DNA of 64,000 nucleotides from assembly GCA_964035575.1 (NCBI GenBank), contig OZ037866.1, positions 992,001 through 1,056,000 on the forward strand, in the 5' to 3' direction. This document shows, piece by piece, positions 32,531 to 42,070 of this stretch (its first letter is position 1; each line of letters begins with the position of its first letter). The notes below the pieces were generated by a model. It worked only from the letters and a program-made list of their open reading frames with translations. It had not been told where the DNA came from and ran no database searches. This stretch comes from Rhynchopus sp. YZ270_cl-10 (lineage: Eukaryota > Euglenozoa > Diplonemea > Diplonemida > Diplonemidae). A program made the translations under genes and the position numbers.

Positions 32531-32955
32531 GGGTCGGCTCCACCAAAAGTTGCGTACCGTGGAGTGTGTTTCAGGAATTAAAAAATGGTCGGAATTGAAA
32601 GATTTGTAAAAAATAAATCCAAAGAAAAAAAAATCGAAAACTTTCTTCAAAAAAAACCCAATTTAGAGACGCCACTGTGTGGTGACCCAAATAGGAGGTT
32701 TTCTAAAGGAAGTCCTTAAGAAACCTGCATAGAAACGTGAAAAAAAGGGTTGGCTCCACCAAAAGTTGCATACCGTGGAGTGTGTTTCCGGGATAAAAAA
32801 TGTGTCCGAATTGAAGGATTTGTAAAAAATAAATCCAAAGAAACAAAAACCGAAAACTTTATCCAAAAAGAAATCAATTTACAAACGCCACTGTGTTGCT
32901 ACCCAAAGAGGAGGTTTTCTTAAGGAAGTCCTTAAGAAACCTACATAGAAATGTT
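32531..32955. repeat. Two tandem units of about 217 bp
   Basis: Units start at 32531 and 32748 with GGCTCCACCAAAAGTTGC and run through 'gtggagtgtgtttc', 'aaataaatccaaag' and 'aggaagtccttaagaaacct'. They are about 85-90 percent alike by eye and lie in element A. Antisense frames across them are shadows. Confidence 0.85.
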
Positions 32956-33735
32956 CCCAAAGGGGGTACCACAGCCAAAAATCACCTAACCAGCCACAGA
33001 GGCATAAAAAAAATCGTGCGACCCCGGAATTGAACGTTTTCGTACCCGATCTTTCCAAATAAATAAAAATCGAAAAAAAAATCGGGGGAAAAAATTTATA
33101 AAATCCATGTGTCCACGGACAGTTCCATTTACGACTCAAGTCATGAATTGTTGACCCTCGAAAATGGGCGGCAGTGAATTTCCGGATCGATCTGAAAAAA
33201 TTCCGGGGTCGCACGATTTTTTTGGCGGATTTTTTATCACTTTAAACTGGCTCCACAAACAGGCTTTTCTATACGGAGAACCATGGAATGTATGATATAC
33301 AATGAGTGTATAGATCTGACTATAACCCTGTGTATATGTGTATACATTTGACTTTCACCCATTTTTTTAACGAAAAATGGACCACTTAAAAACCAGACCA
33401 AAATCGGGCTTTTCTATGTACATTTGACTTTCACCCTTTTTTTTTTTTTTTTTTTTTGAGATTTTTGACAGGGTCCTCAACCGTAGACAAAGTCTGGCCA
33501 CAGATTTGTCTAAGTTAAAAAAAAAGGCTAAAAAAAAATTTTCGCGCTCCGCGCGAAAAGGTCCTGTACAAAGCTAAAAATTGGGGGCTTTTTTTTTTTG
33601 TGTTGCTTTTTCGAAACTCGTTAAGTGGTCTTTTCATTTCAATAGAAGAGTTCGACAAATGAACAATCACACCCCACCCCACCCCTTCGCCCCACCCGTA
33701 CCCCTAACCCCATTGTCCCCCCAACCTGATAAGCA

Positions 33736-36582
33736 TCACACAGAAACTCTAACCTTCTTTCTTTTAAAGGCTTCAAAAATCCTTTGGATTTGGTCAGGCG
33801 TAAATTTATTCTCATTTGTCTCTGCCTGTTTGCACATAAGAATGCATAGCAGACTTGAATCCAGCAGTTTGTTTCTGTAGCTATTCTTGACGTACTTCAT
33901 GCCGTTGAAGCAGCGCTCGTCTTCAACTGATGTGACGGGGATTGACAACCCAAGCAAAACAAGATCCCTCATAATGGGGTAGGCGTCTCCTGCGGAACTT
34001 GTCAAGAATGTTGCGATCAGGTCCGAAGTGTCCTTTGTTGTAGTTCTCTTCGACAAAACGTCCACCAGGATCCTCCATTCTTTCACAGCTACAGCTTTCT
34101 TTGTCTCCAGACTGTTCAGTTCTGGCGACTCCTCAACGAACGGCGTCGTGTCCACGCTCAGTAACGGCGTTGTTTGAGTGCGCGATATCACAGTATGCTC
34201 CGTCTTGGAGTACTCTGGTCTCCCACGCGTCTTCTCGCCCACAACATCGTACTTTTTGTACTCGAGTGTATGCAGCTCAGTAAATTCCTCGATGAGCTTC
34301 TTCACCTCGGTGTTGCCGTAGATCGCCAGCCCGTCCGCGTTAGCAGGGAGGTTGCGGATGTCGAATACTGAGAAGCATCTCACAATGTCCATGTTCACGA
34401 ATCGTTCACTGAGGCACTTCAGCAGCTCCTTGAGGTATGGCTTGCAGACCGTGTCGTGATGAATCGCAAAGTTCCGACGGGAAAGTTTTGTACCGTGGCA
34501 TTGATTATACCTCGGTACCCATTCTGGGTAGAACGGGAACATGTTCGGGTTGGTTTCAAGCAACGACAATGACGCAACACATTTGTCGATGTGGCTGCAA
34601 ACGGTGAGCAGGTTTGTGTTCCTGCTCTGGAGCGACGTCGACAGCACGTTCAACTCGTCCAGGACCACCGTCATGAAGGACAACGTTGCAAAAAAACCGG
34701 GCTCTTTGATGTGCTGCGCGATGAACGGTGCTTCCACGTCGCCGGCCTCTCCAAGCTTGCACAGGGCGCTGTGCACGGCGGGGTACTCCTTGCGGACGGT
34801 GCTGCAACACCTGCCGTTGGTGAGCCACCGGGTGTCACCCGGCTTTGCGATGAGGATGTCACAGTACTCACACAAGTCGCGAAGTTCCTCCAGCATCTCC
34901 TCCAGGGTGTCGAGCTTAATCTTGGATCCCGAAAAAAAAACCCACACCCACCGCAGGCCGTCGAAGAACCGGGTAATCTCCGGCGATTTCCCCTCTGCCG
35001 CTGCTTCTGGGCCACAGAGTGCGAGGGAGTGTGCGTAGCACCAGGTGAAGAGGGCGCCTGGGTTTATGTCTGCACGGATTTGTTGTTGGCAGCCCTTGTT
35101 CGAGGAACGCATTGCCGATGCGCCATCAAACGAGCATCCACTCATCTTCCCGTAGTCGAGCCCGAGCTGGTCTATCCACTTCGTCAGCAACGACGCGTAA
35201 CCAGCCCCCGTCTGGTCCTTCAGCTCACCCATCATGATGAGCTTCTCGACGGGGGTGGCACCGACCATGTATCGCACGACGAAGACGAGTTGCTCCTTCT
35301 TGCTGACGTCGCGTGAGCAATCCCCCGACAGGCCCCAGAAACGGGAGGCTTTGACCTGCTTGAGGAGGTCTTCTGTCAACACCTCCGTGATGCAGGACAT
35401 GATCTCTAAGACTGCACCGCAGCTGAGATAGCGTATTTGTTGTCTGAGGTATGCCTCCATGTCGGTGCACTCCAGCTTGTCTGCGAAAAAACTCAGAAAC
35501 TCCTCCAAGTTAGAGTGCCCTACACCTTTGCGCGCGAGGAAAACAATAACCTCAATGCATATTTTCAGCATTTTTTGGTTGAACTCGACTTCTTTGTCGC
35601 TGTTGGCGTGCAACGTGTGAAGCACGGTTCCATTGGAAGCCTGCAGAGCGGCAGCCTTCACGAGACGTTGGTGTTTGGGGTCGCCTGCATGCGCAGGGAG
35701 GTCTCTGGCGAGCTTGGTCTTTGCATGAGAGAAAGCACCACAATACAAGCACTTGAACTTGTCTTCACCCACCACCAACCAGGGGGAAAAACGGTTCAAA
35801 TGGCCCTGCACCGTGCTCTCCCGCAGACCCATACAACCTTTCTCCTGCGCTTCGCGTTTACGTTTCAGCGTGTTGGTGGAGTCGGTGTTCGCTGGTGCGG
35901 TCGTGGTGTTCGTGAGGTTGGGATTGTTCGTGTTGGAGTGCGTGGGACCTAAGAAGACAACATCGCCGTCAGAAGAGTACTCGTCGACATCATCGATTTC
36001 CATTGCTGCCTCGGGTTGCTCGGATGCTGCGTTGCGTCTCACTGGCACACATTGCTCCTCCTCCTCTTCTTCGGACGTTGAATCCACGTACTTAACAGCA
36101 CTCACCTGTGGAGCCATCATCACCACACGTTTCTTCACCTTCTTGCCTTGCGACACCTGGCTCTGCACAGACACGGCAGAGGCATCGCTGTCTCCCCCCT
36201 TCTCTGCTTCGTTCATGGCGAACTCATGCGCCTCCGCAACGATCGTCAGGATCGTCTTCCGCTTGCTCCCCTCCCTGTCGTCGTCCGCCAGTTTGGCGCG
36301 ATCAAACTCCTTCAACCAGAGTTTGAGCACCTTGTTGGTGTCGTTCTGGTGGTTTTTAAACCCCCTCACCGTCCCCTCCGCCACAAGAAAAAGGTGAAGG
36401 GAAGCGAGCCGGGGTGTCGGACCATCGGGGATGGACTTGTACTTGCCTGAAGACCACAGGTCGTAGTGCGTATCCCCTTTGTTGGGTTCCACCACACGTA
36501 CCACAGGTGCCGCAACAGCTCCCTTCTTGAACATGGACACGATGGTGGGCTGTGCTTTGGAGGTCTTGGCAGTGGCAGGCAT
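33736..36582 (-). CDS. hAT-superfamily transposase, full length
   Basis: 948 aa on the minus strand, unbroken. An N-terminal basic, low-complexity region with an acidic run (residues about 170-215) leads to a BED/TTF-type zinc finger (about 273-306, C-x2-C then 'PAHAGDPKH'). The RNase H-like core has the first aspartate in 'GDCSRDVS' (about 420), the second in 'SFDGASAM' (about 485), and the C/H motif 'WCYAHSLALC' (about 516). The C-terminal hAT dimerisation region is at about 882-918 ('VEDERCFNGMKYVKNSYR'). hAT enzymes cut and paste DNA through hairpin intermediates on the donor flank and make 8-bp duplications. The gene sits centrally inside 33469-36840, whose ends match that expectation. 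An AG acceptor at 36617 precedes the ATG. The core resembles the ZMYM/DUF4371-like hAT branch. Intactness suggests recent or current activity. Confidence 0.93.
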   Translation of the reverse strand: MPATAKTSKAQPTIVSMFKKGAVAAPVVRVVEPNKGDTHYDLWSSGKYKSIPDGPTPRLASLHLFLVAEGTVRGFKNHQNDTNKVLKLWLKEFDRAKLADDDREGSKRKTILTIVAEAHEFAMNEAEKGGDSDASAVSVQSQVSQGKKVKKRVVMMAPQVSAVKYVDSTSEEEEEEQCVPVRRNAASEQPEAAMEIDDVDEYSSDGDVVFLGPTHSNTNNPNLTNTTTAPANTDSTNTLKRKREAQEKGCMGLRESTVQGHLNRFSPWLVVGEDKFKCLYCGAFSHAKTKLARDLPAHAGDPKHQRLVKAAALQASNGTVLHTLHANSDKEVEFNQKMLKICIEVIVFLARKGVGHSNLEEFLSFFADKLECTDMEAYLRQQIRYLSCGAVLEIMSCITEVLTEDLLKQVKASRFWGLSGDCSRDVSKKEQLVFVVRYMVGATPVEKLIMMGELKDQTGAGYASLLTKWIDQLGLDYGKMSGCSFDGASAMRSSNKGCQQQIRADINPGALFTWCYAHSLALCGPEAAAEGKSPEITRFFDGLRWVWVFFSGSKIKLDTLEEMLEELRDLCEYCDILIAKPGDTRWLTNGRCCSTVRKEYPAVHSALCKLGEAGDVEAPFIAQHIKEPGFFATLSFMTVVLDELNVLSTSLQSRNTNLLTVCSHIDKCVASLSLLETNPNMFPFYPEWVPRYNQCHGTKLSRRNFAIHHDTVCKPYLKELLKCLSERFVNMDIVRCFSVFDIRNLPANADGLAIYGNTEVKKLIEEFTELHTLEYKKYDVVGEKTRGRPEYSKTEHTVISRTQTTPLLSVDTTPFVEESPELNSLETKKAVAVKEWRILVDVLSKRTTTKDTSDLIATFLTSSAGDAYPIMRDLVLLGLSIPVTSVEDERCFNGMKYVKNSYRNKLLDSSLLCILMCKQAETNENKFTPDQIQRIFEAFKRKKVRVSV

Positions 36583-36616
36583 TTTTGCGGATGAGTTTGT
36601 TCAATTGTAGTTAGTC

Positions 36617-36640
36617 TGAGGAGGTGGCTTGTGTGGGTGG
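36617..36640 (-). promoter_or_regulatory. Likely acceptor of the hAT transposase
   Basis: On the minus strand CCACACAAGCCACCTCCTCAG precedes the ATG by 34 bases. A transposon gene using the host's AG context suggests long adaptation to this genome. Confidence 0.5.
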
Positions 36641-37300
36641 GTACAATGGGGTCCGCGCAGGTGAGGACTGAGGGAGTCTTGAGGGAACTCATTTTTTTTT
36701 TTGTTTTCAGTAAAGCTTCTTCTCTTTCAAACCACCCAAAAACCCAAAACCCAGGTTTTGTCTAACTTAGACAAAGCGTTTTTCAAAAAAAAAAAAATTG
36801 TCTAAGTTAAGGCCTAACTTAGACAGGTTGAGGACCCTGATTTTTGAGAAAACAGTATTTTTCCTTTGTGCCAGATATGGTCTTTATACGCCACGTACAC
36901 TTTGCTTTTTTTTATGCTGGGTTGTGCTGGGGGCTGTCCTTACTGTTGACAAAAAAAAATTTTTTATGTTATTTCTCATCCGGTCGTTTTCTTTCCGGCA
37001 ATATTCGTTGCCACTGCTGACCTTCAATGTACTCCTTTTTTCACAGCCTTTTTTACCCCTTTGTGGTCACATTAAGAACGTATTTGACTGCTATTCGATT
37101 CGGGAAAACAACATTGATCTTTTTTGAACATCACCAAAAAAACCCAGGGACAACTTAACCTTCTCTGATTACCATTCAGGGGGGAAATCCCAAAGGTAAC
37201 ATCTCAACAGGCCTTTTGCGATGTGCGCGAGCACAGCGCGATGTGCCGATTCATCTTTCCAAAAGCTCGCGGTTGTTTCCCCCCCCTTCTTTTCCCCTTT

Positions 37301-37338
37301 AGGTGGCTAAGCGCAGAGAGGCTTAGGTTCCTCTTACT
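37301..37338 (+). repeat. ACGAGAG-type hairpin
   Basis: AGGTGGCTAAGC, loop GCAGAGAG, GCTTAGGTTCCTCTTAC. Confidence 0.7.
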
Positions 37339-37512
37339 GTTTCTTTCTTTTTGAAAAGCTGTGTTGTCTGAACTTTTCGTGCTGTTGTGTTATTGTACCT
37401 AGTTTTCGGGGTTCTGATCGACTCCGCAGAAGGGGACCTATGCACAAAACCACAGCATTTTTTAGTGCTCCAGAAATATCAGTTTTCGTTAGCCCCCCTT
37501 GACAAGGATGTG

Positions 37513-37542
37513 TAAGATGTGTGCGTGAGACGTGTTCATCTA
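37513..37542 (+). repeat. ACGAGAG-type hairpin, TGTGCG stem
   Basis: AAGATGTGTGCG, loop TGAGA, CGTGTTCATCTA; GCG/CGT with G-T pairing. Confidence 0.55.
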
Positions 37543-37554
37543 TTAGCTGTTATT

Positions 37555-37695
37555 TGGTGCTATCCGGGGGGCGGGGTTTCACAAGTTTTCACAGCAACTT
37601 TTCACAACTATGCACCCACAACCGTTGTGAAACGTTGTGAACAGGATTGAAATTTTGTGAAATTTTGTGAAACCCCGACCCCCCAGATAGCACCA
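37555..37695. mobile_element. Foldback transposon F3
   Basis: 141 bp. Inverted ends TGGTGCTATCCGGGGGG (few mismatches) leading into TTTCACAA arrays; direct repeat TTATT on both sides (37550-37554, 37696-37700). Almost entirely a hairpin. Confidence 0.88.
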
Positions 37696-37749
37696 TTATT
37701 TGCTATTGCAACTTCGTCTATTTCGATGAATATCAATATTTTGAAATAT

Positions 37750-37980
37750 CAGTAACTTCAGTACATTTACAAAGAAACGGCGGTCATGGCACCCAGGTTC
37801 CTGGCGAAGCCACGGTACGCAACATTTCTAAAATTTGCGCTTAAAATTTCTCATTTTTACTGCCAAACTGTGTCATGGGAAGGGTGCATTGCAAGTTTGC
37901 GCCGCAGGCGCACGGTACGCTACTTTTTTTCTTTCGCCATGCTGCATGCTTCCTTTTCCTTCGGCGCTTGACCAATTGAG
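37750..37980 (+). repeat. 'acggtacgc' repeat with long flanks
   Basis: Includes 'agtaacttcagtacatttac' upstream and 'gccatgctgcatgcttcc' plus 'gaccaattgagtc' downstream, both shared with 38687-39042. Confidence 0.8.
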
Positions 37981-38686
37981 TCGCGTTCTGGCTGTGACGG
38001 GGTCACTTTGTTCACGAGGCCAGAGACTCGTGTGAAGTACCAACGGTACGGGACTTTTTTTTTTTTGGACTTTCGCCCCCCCCCCCCCTTTTTCCCCCTT
38101 TATTTGGACTTTCCGAGCCAATTGCGGGACATGGTGGGGTCACTTCGGAGAAATGGACTAATTTTTAGTTTTGGTAAATTTCCCGCTACTACTTTTGAAC
38201 AGAGAAAATTTTCTTATAAAATTTTCTTATAGAATTTGTGAAATAATACTTCACACTTAGCGCCAGGTCCGGTTGCAGTGCGAAAAACGAAAAAAAAAAA
38301 AAAAACTTCTGTTTCCTTTTTATTCACTTATCCTGAAGTCAGATTCTACATTTTTTAGTACTTTTGTTTGCCGTGATTTTGTCGATACTCAGGCCTCAGC
38401 CTAACTCCCGGGCCTCAGCCAAAACCATCGTTCTATTTGAAAAAAAAAAAAGAAGAGAGAGAGAAAAGTGATTTTTACTAGTGCTTCCCGAGCTTTCTCC
38501 GCTGACAAGCTAGTCACAGGAAGAAGAAGATCAAACTCGGTCGAGCCCGGGCGCGCTTCGCGCGCCCGGGTCCCCACCTCAACTCAAGTTGGGGGCCTCC
38601 GGCGGAATGCGAGAACTCCTCGGTTATCCAACGGCGGAGTTCGGCGCCTCATTGATATTTGCGCCAGGCACACATGGTGCACGAAT

Positions 38687-39042
38687 TATCAGTAACCTCA
38701 GTACATTTACAAAAGAAATGGCGGTCATGGCACCCAAAGGTTCCTGGCGAAGCCACGGTACGCAACATTTCTAAAAAATGTTGCCAAAAATGGCACTTTC
38801 GTTGGTAATTTTTGTCAGTTTCCGTAACTTTTACTTCCATGTTTTGCTGAAATAAAAGGTTCTGGCGAAGCCACGGTACGCAACATTTCTAAAATTTGCG
38901 CTTAAATTTGCACATGTTTACAGCCAAACTAGTCATGGGAAGGGTGGGTTGCAAGCTTGCGCCGCAGGCGCACGGTACGCTACTTTATTTATTTCGCCAT
39001 GCTGCATGCTTCCTTTTCCTTCGACGTTTGACCAATTGAGTC
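38687..39042 (+). repeat. 'acggtacgc' repeat, 1.5 tandem copies
   Basis: A left half at 38687-38776 is followed by a full copy at 38858-39042. The second left half directly repeats GGCGAAGCCACGGTACGCAA. Confidence 0.8.
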
Positions 39043-39415
39043 CGGCTCGATGGTATCTCAAAAAATTCCCCAAAACCCCGGGTCAACCCGGTACCCATCG
39101 ACCCATCGACCCGGGTCGATAGAACGATGGAACGATGGAAAAAAAAAAAAAACTGGCCAAAAACATAGAACGATGGAACGATGGTTAGGCTGGGGCCTGG
39201 TCGATACTGCAAAAAAAAAAAAAAAAACTGGAGTTCACTTTGAGAGTGATGTATTGAGGTTCAGTGGTCCCAGAGGCACTCTTTTTTGCACTATCAAATT
39301 TTCTATTTTTTTTTTCGCGGAAGTTTTTTTTCAAATTGGTAGTTCTTCTACCCTTGCTTTATTTCATACGTGAAGTACGTTAGAACCTCCTTTCCAAACC
39401 TTTTAATTATATTTC

Positions 39416-39460
39416 CAGGTGCCTAAACGGACGAGGCTTAGTGTTAGGTTCACCTCCTTA
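39416..39460 (+). repeat. ACGAGAG-type hairpin with insertion
   Basis: CCAGGTGCCTAAAC, GGACGAG, GCTTAGTGTTAGGTTCACCTC. Confidence 0.6.
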
Positions 39461-39597
39461 CCAGAGAGACCTTTCCCTTGAAAGGTCAATCCTACCAGAG
39501 CTCCTCTCTCACACATATTCTGTTTTATGGATTATGATGTGTGTGGTTGACCGCTCTGTCAAACGCTGTCTACTTGATTTTTTTTTTTTTTTTAGTG

Positions 39598-39818
39598 TTA
39601 CTGGGGGGGGCCGAATAGTAGACCCCCCCTGTATAATTTTTTTGACACATTTTACCACAACTACTCAAAACATGAAATCTGTTGCTTTATTGGACTCATC
39701 GGGCATTTTTGTGACCTGGACATGGGGGTCAGAATCCACTTTCGAGCACCTAAAATAGGGTCAAAAAAATTGGAGTCTAAAATTTAGGGGGGGGTCTACT
39801 ATTCGACCCCCCCAGTAA
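39598..39818. mobile_element. MITE with G-run ends
   Basis: Ends TTACTGGGGGGG and inverse, then CGAATAGTAGACCCCCC on both arms. If the true end is CTGGGGG, the flanks are TA on both sides, as for Tc1/mariner. 221 bp, no coding capacity. Confidence 0.78.
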
Positions 39819-39844
39819 TGAAACAATTTTTTTAGGTGTCATTT

Positions 39845-39890
39845 TAAGGTGACCTACCTAAGCACCAAACACGGCTTAGGTTCATCATTT
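39845..39890 (+). repeat. ACGAGAG-type hairpin with altered loop
   Basis: TAAGGTGACCTACCTAAGC, loop ACCAAACACG, GCTTAGGTTCATCATTT. Confidence 0.6.
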
Positions 39891-40002
39891 TTCAAGTTTT
39901 TTGTTTTAACCGACGCCCCCATCTTTGCCTGTAGTTGCTTTTTTTTTACAGGCCAGATAGAGGCCCTCGCCTTTTGAGGTGACTGAATACAACCTACATT
40001 CT

Positions 40003-40109
40003 TGGTGCTACGCGGGGGGAGGGGTTTCACAACTTTTCACAACTTTTCACAGCTTTGCTTGACTTATGAAGTTGTGAAAAGTTGTTAAGCCCAGCCCCGT
40101 ATATCACCA
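40003..40109. mobile_element. Foldback transposon F4
   Basis: 107 bp. Left end TGGTGCTACGCGGGGGG; right end more diverged (GTATATCACCA); direct repeat ATTCT on both sides (39998-40002, 40110-40114). Inside are TTTCACAACTTTTCACAAC and its inverse GTTGTGAAAAGTTGTT. Confidence 0.85.
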
Positions 40110-40908
40110 ATTCTTTCCAACCCAATATAATATTATGGAACAATGCAGAACATGCTTGCGTGGATGTTACACTGATCCTCCAACAGATTTATCAGTCCCC
40201 CTCTCCCTTAAAGTAATAGGAAACCGAACCGAACGGCACGCTAGCAACGTGTAGAATGAAGCACCATAGACGTTTTCCATTGACAACCTTCCTTTTCAAC
40301 CCCTGCAGGGTACCCGAGGTAGGCCTGACGCTGACTACACGGTACTTTTATTGGTAGCCGCGCCAACTGGTACTGCCTCTTGCTTAGTTTTTGTTGTTTT
40401 TTGTGCTACATAGTGAGGTGGCATGAACGCAGCACGTTTTCTATATTATTTTTTTTTCGTTTTATTCATACTAAGCAGCCGCTTATAAAATACGCGCAAA
40501 AAGTGAAAATAAGCGGCAATTAAAGTCACTTTAATTTTTAGTCGAAATAAGGGTCAAATAAGGTGCAAATCCGCGCAAAATAAGGGGCAAATAAGGGGCA
40601 AATAAAGTAAATAAGCGGCAAATAAAGTACCGTTTATTATTTTTATTCATTTAATTTGTTGGGTAGGAACCTGTACGTGGGGTAGTGCTGTGTGGGTGAG
40701 AGGCTGGGAAAGAAGACATCCCGAGAATAAAAAAAATTACAGACACTTTTTTTTGATATCGATATTTCTGAATTTTCACCCTGATTTCACTTTTGTTGGA
40801 GGAAAGAACGCTTCGTCAGGCGTACAACCGACTCAGATGAGAAGGCCCCTTGTGAAGATGTTCTTTACCCCCCCTCAGTCCCCTTTAAAAAAAATGCAAG
40901 CCAAAAAA

Positions 40909-41286
40909 TTAGGCCTTTTCAGATCCTGTTCCTGGGTCTGTATCCGAATCCGTGCAGTGGTCTGTCACTACTTCTTCATCGTCCAGTGCCCGAGTCACAT
41001 CCCCATTCGCGAGCATCATCACGCGACGACAGTACCGCATGATGTCCCCAGCGCACCTCTTCTTGTCGGCCAGGATCTTGTGGCCCTTCGAGAAGCCACG
41101 ATCTACGAGAGTGACCACGGGGCAAGCCCCGATCACCTTCGCAGCGCACTTCTTCAGGGCCCCGTATTCGGCTTCGGGGAGCCCCTCCCAATACTTTCGG
41201 GGAGTGCTTTGGACGCCCAGGCACTTCTTGTCCTTTAGCCACTTGCGGTACTGAGCTTCCTCGACTTTTTTTACTTTGTGTGGTAT
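40909..41286 (-). pseudogene. Transposon-internal coding remnant
   Basis: About 125 codons open from a stop at 41287-41289 to the TGA at 40909, without a convincing ATG. The protein is Lys/Cys-rich and includes 'YRKWLKDKKCL', 'LPRKYWEGLPEAEYGALKKC', 'VVTLVDRGFSKGHKIL' and a very acidic tail ('DSDTDPGTGSEK'). This looks like the true C-terminal end of a longer protein, probably the transposase of the 40467-41722 element. No family recognised. The other minus frame over this stretch is a shadow. Confidence 0.45.
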
Positions 41287-41344
41287 TCATACATTGAAAT
41301 CCCGGAGAGTCTCCGAGATTCTCTGGGATTTCAATGTATGAATA
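41284..41344. repeat. 61-bp palindrome
   Basis: TATTCATACATTGAAATCCC at the left is matched by its complement at the right; the middle (GGAGAGTCTCCGAGATTCTC) is itself nearly palindromic. It abuts the 5' end of the coding remnant inside the 40467-41722 transposon and may be an internal deletion junction or a further small insertion. Confidence 0.75.
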
Positions 41345-41952
41345 TCACACAATTTCAATGGGTATTTATGACTTTTTCTGAAAGCTCGAAGGGTGCACAC
41401 TGCACCAAAAATATTGAATAATAGTCGTGACCGCCACTCCCCACCCCCACTGCATCCCCATTGGCCACCCAGCATGTAATATATTTGTCTGCGGTGACGG
41501 CACCTGGACAACACTCGTTGTACAATGAAATACGCACACAACTATAAAAATAAGCGCAAAAATATAAAAAATAAGCGCAAAAAATAATAGAAATACGCGC
41601 AAAATGGCAAAAATATTTAATATTAAAATAATATTAAACGAAATAAGCGGTCACTTATTGACTTTAATTGCCCCTTATTTTCAATTTAATGCCGCGTATT
41701 TTATAAGCGGCTGCTTAGTATGTTTATTCGTTTTGTATTTCTCCATTGCTTTTCTTCCAAGCAGAAACTCTGAATTTATTCTCTTTTATTTTCGTCATAC
41801 TGTACAAACCGCCCTTTCTCTCCGAGCACGGATCCTCAGCGGAATTCTTCTTTTTCTTATTCCCCTGAACCATGTAAAAACAAAGGGCACACTCAAAAAG
41901 CTCCCCTCCCCTCCCCGCTCCTCTACTTTTCACTAACATCACTCTCATCACC

Positions 41953-41998
41953 ACCGCCTGTCACGCGGATGACCCGGGTTCAATTCCCGGTCGGGGGA
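41953..41998 (+). pseudogene. tRNA-Asp-like 3' half
   Basis: CCGCCTGTCACGCGG fits an anticodon arm with GTC (Asp); GACCCGGGTTCAATTCCCGG fits the variable loop and T-arm with the canonical TTCAA loop; TCGGGGGA fits the acceptor 3' strand. A TCCCCG exists upstream (41913), but the distance is about 15 bases too long and no D-arm is visible, so this is a truncated or rearranged gene unless an intron or odd D-arm is present. It lies 124 bases upstream of the GH2 start. Confidence 0.6.
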
Positions 41999-42070
41999 AC
42001 TCTTTTTATGTTGTGTTTTCTTTCCATTTCTCCCTTTTTGCTCCGATTGTGTCTCACCCTTTCTCGTTTC

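Larger units (their letters stand above)
31470..33294. mobile_element. Element A, nested in element B
   Basis: About 1.8 kb. Inverted ends CATACATTCCATGGTTCTCC (25 bp or more, perfect). Flanked by ATAT (31466-31469, 33295-33298); because the target TTGTATATACAA is palindromic, a TA duplication fits equally well. Removing it restores the arm of element B. The interior holds a hAT C-terminal remnant, two tandem 217-bp units, and several copies of a 'gaccccggaattgaacg' motif in both orientations. Confidence 0.8.
29663..33361. mobile_element. Element B: about 200-bp TIRs, interrupted by element A
   Basis: The left arm 29663-29852 starts TGGGTGAAAGTCAAATG and contains several 'cagatctatacaattt' and 'gtacaatccca' motifs. 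Its inverse is split: 31340-31469 plus 33298-33361, with element A (31470-33294) inserted between. Sides are T-rich, so no target duplication can be read. The interior has an ORF remnant (30557-30922, minus) and an ACCTGGGT repeat. A second copy of the terminal sequence lies at 33419-33437. Confidence 0.8.
24297..33468. other. Transposon-rich region
   Basis: Microsatellite, small repeats, then three foldbacks (28.2-28.7 kb) and nested elements A/B. 26050-26950 carries an inverse pair 'caggcctaatgctaac' (26073 and 26920) around an 'acggtacgc' copy, possibly another decayed element. Confidence 0.6.
33469..36840 (-). mobile_element. Complete hAT transposon
   Basis: 3372 bp. The terminal inverted repeat CAGGGTCCTCAACC (14 bp) is perfect at both ends. 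The flanks are the direct repeat ATTTTTGA (33461-33468 and 36841-36848), an 8-bp target duplication as made by hAT transposases. Subterminal GTCTAAGTTA motifs recur in both orientations at both ends (near 33508 and 36755-36815), probably transposase-binding sites. It carries one gene, the transposase on the minus strand. It inserted into T-rich DNA just beside an end-fragment of another element (33419-33437). Confidence 0.95.
40467..41722. mobile_element. DNA transposon with perfect 30-bp TIRs
   Basis: 1256 bp. The left end (40467-40496) begins CATACTAAGCAGCCGCTTAT and the right end (41693-41722) is its exact complement over 30 bp. TTTATT flanks both sides (40461-40466, 41723-41728), a 6-bp target duplication in AT-rich DNA. 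Subterminal AATAAGCGGCAAATAA-type repeats cluster at the left end and inverted forms at the right. It contains a decayed coding piece (40909-41286, minus) and a 61-bp palindrome (41284-41344). Superfamily not identified. Confidence 0.88.

Noticed and set aside
32663-33214. Two minus-strand frames ending 'KPPIWVTTQWRL' and 'KPPLWVATQWRL'
   Set aside because: They coincide with tandem 217-bp units and contain poly-Phe from T-runs; likeness follows from repeat DNA, not coding selection.
34591-35316. 241-codon plus frame over the hAT transposase
   Set aside because: Antisense shadow of a recognised transposase with catalytic motifs.
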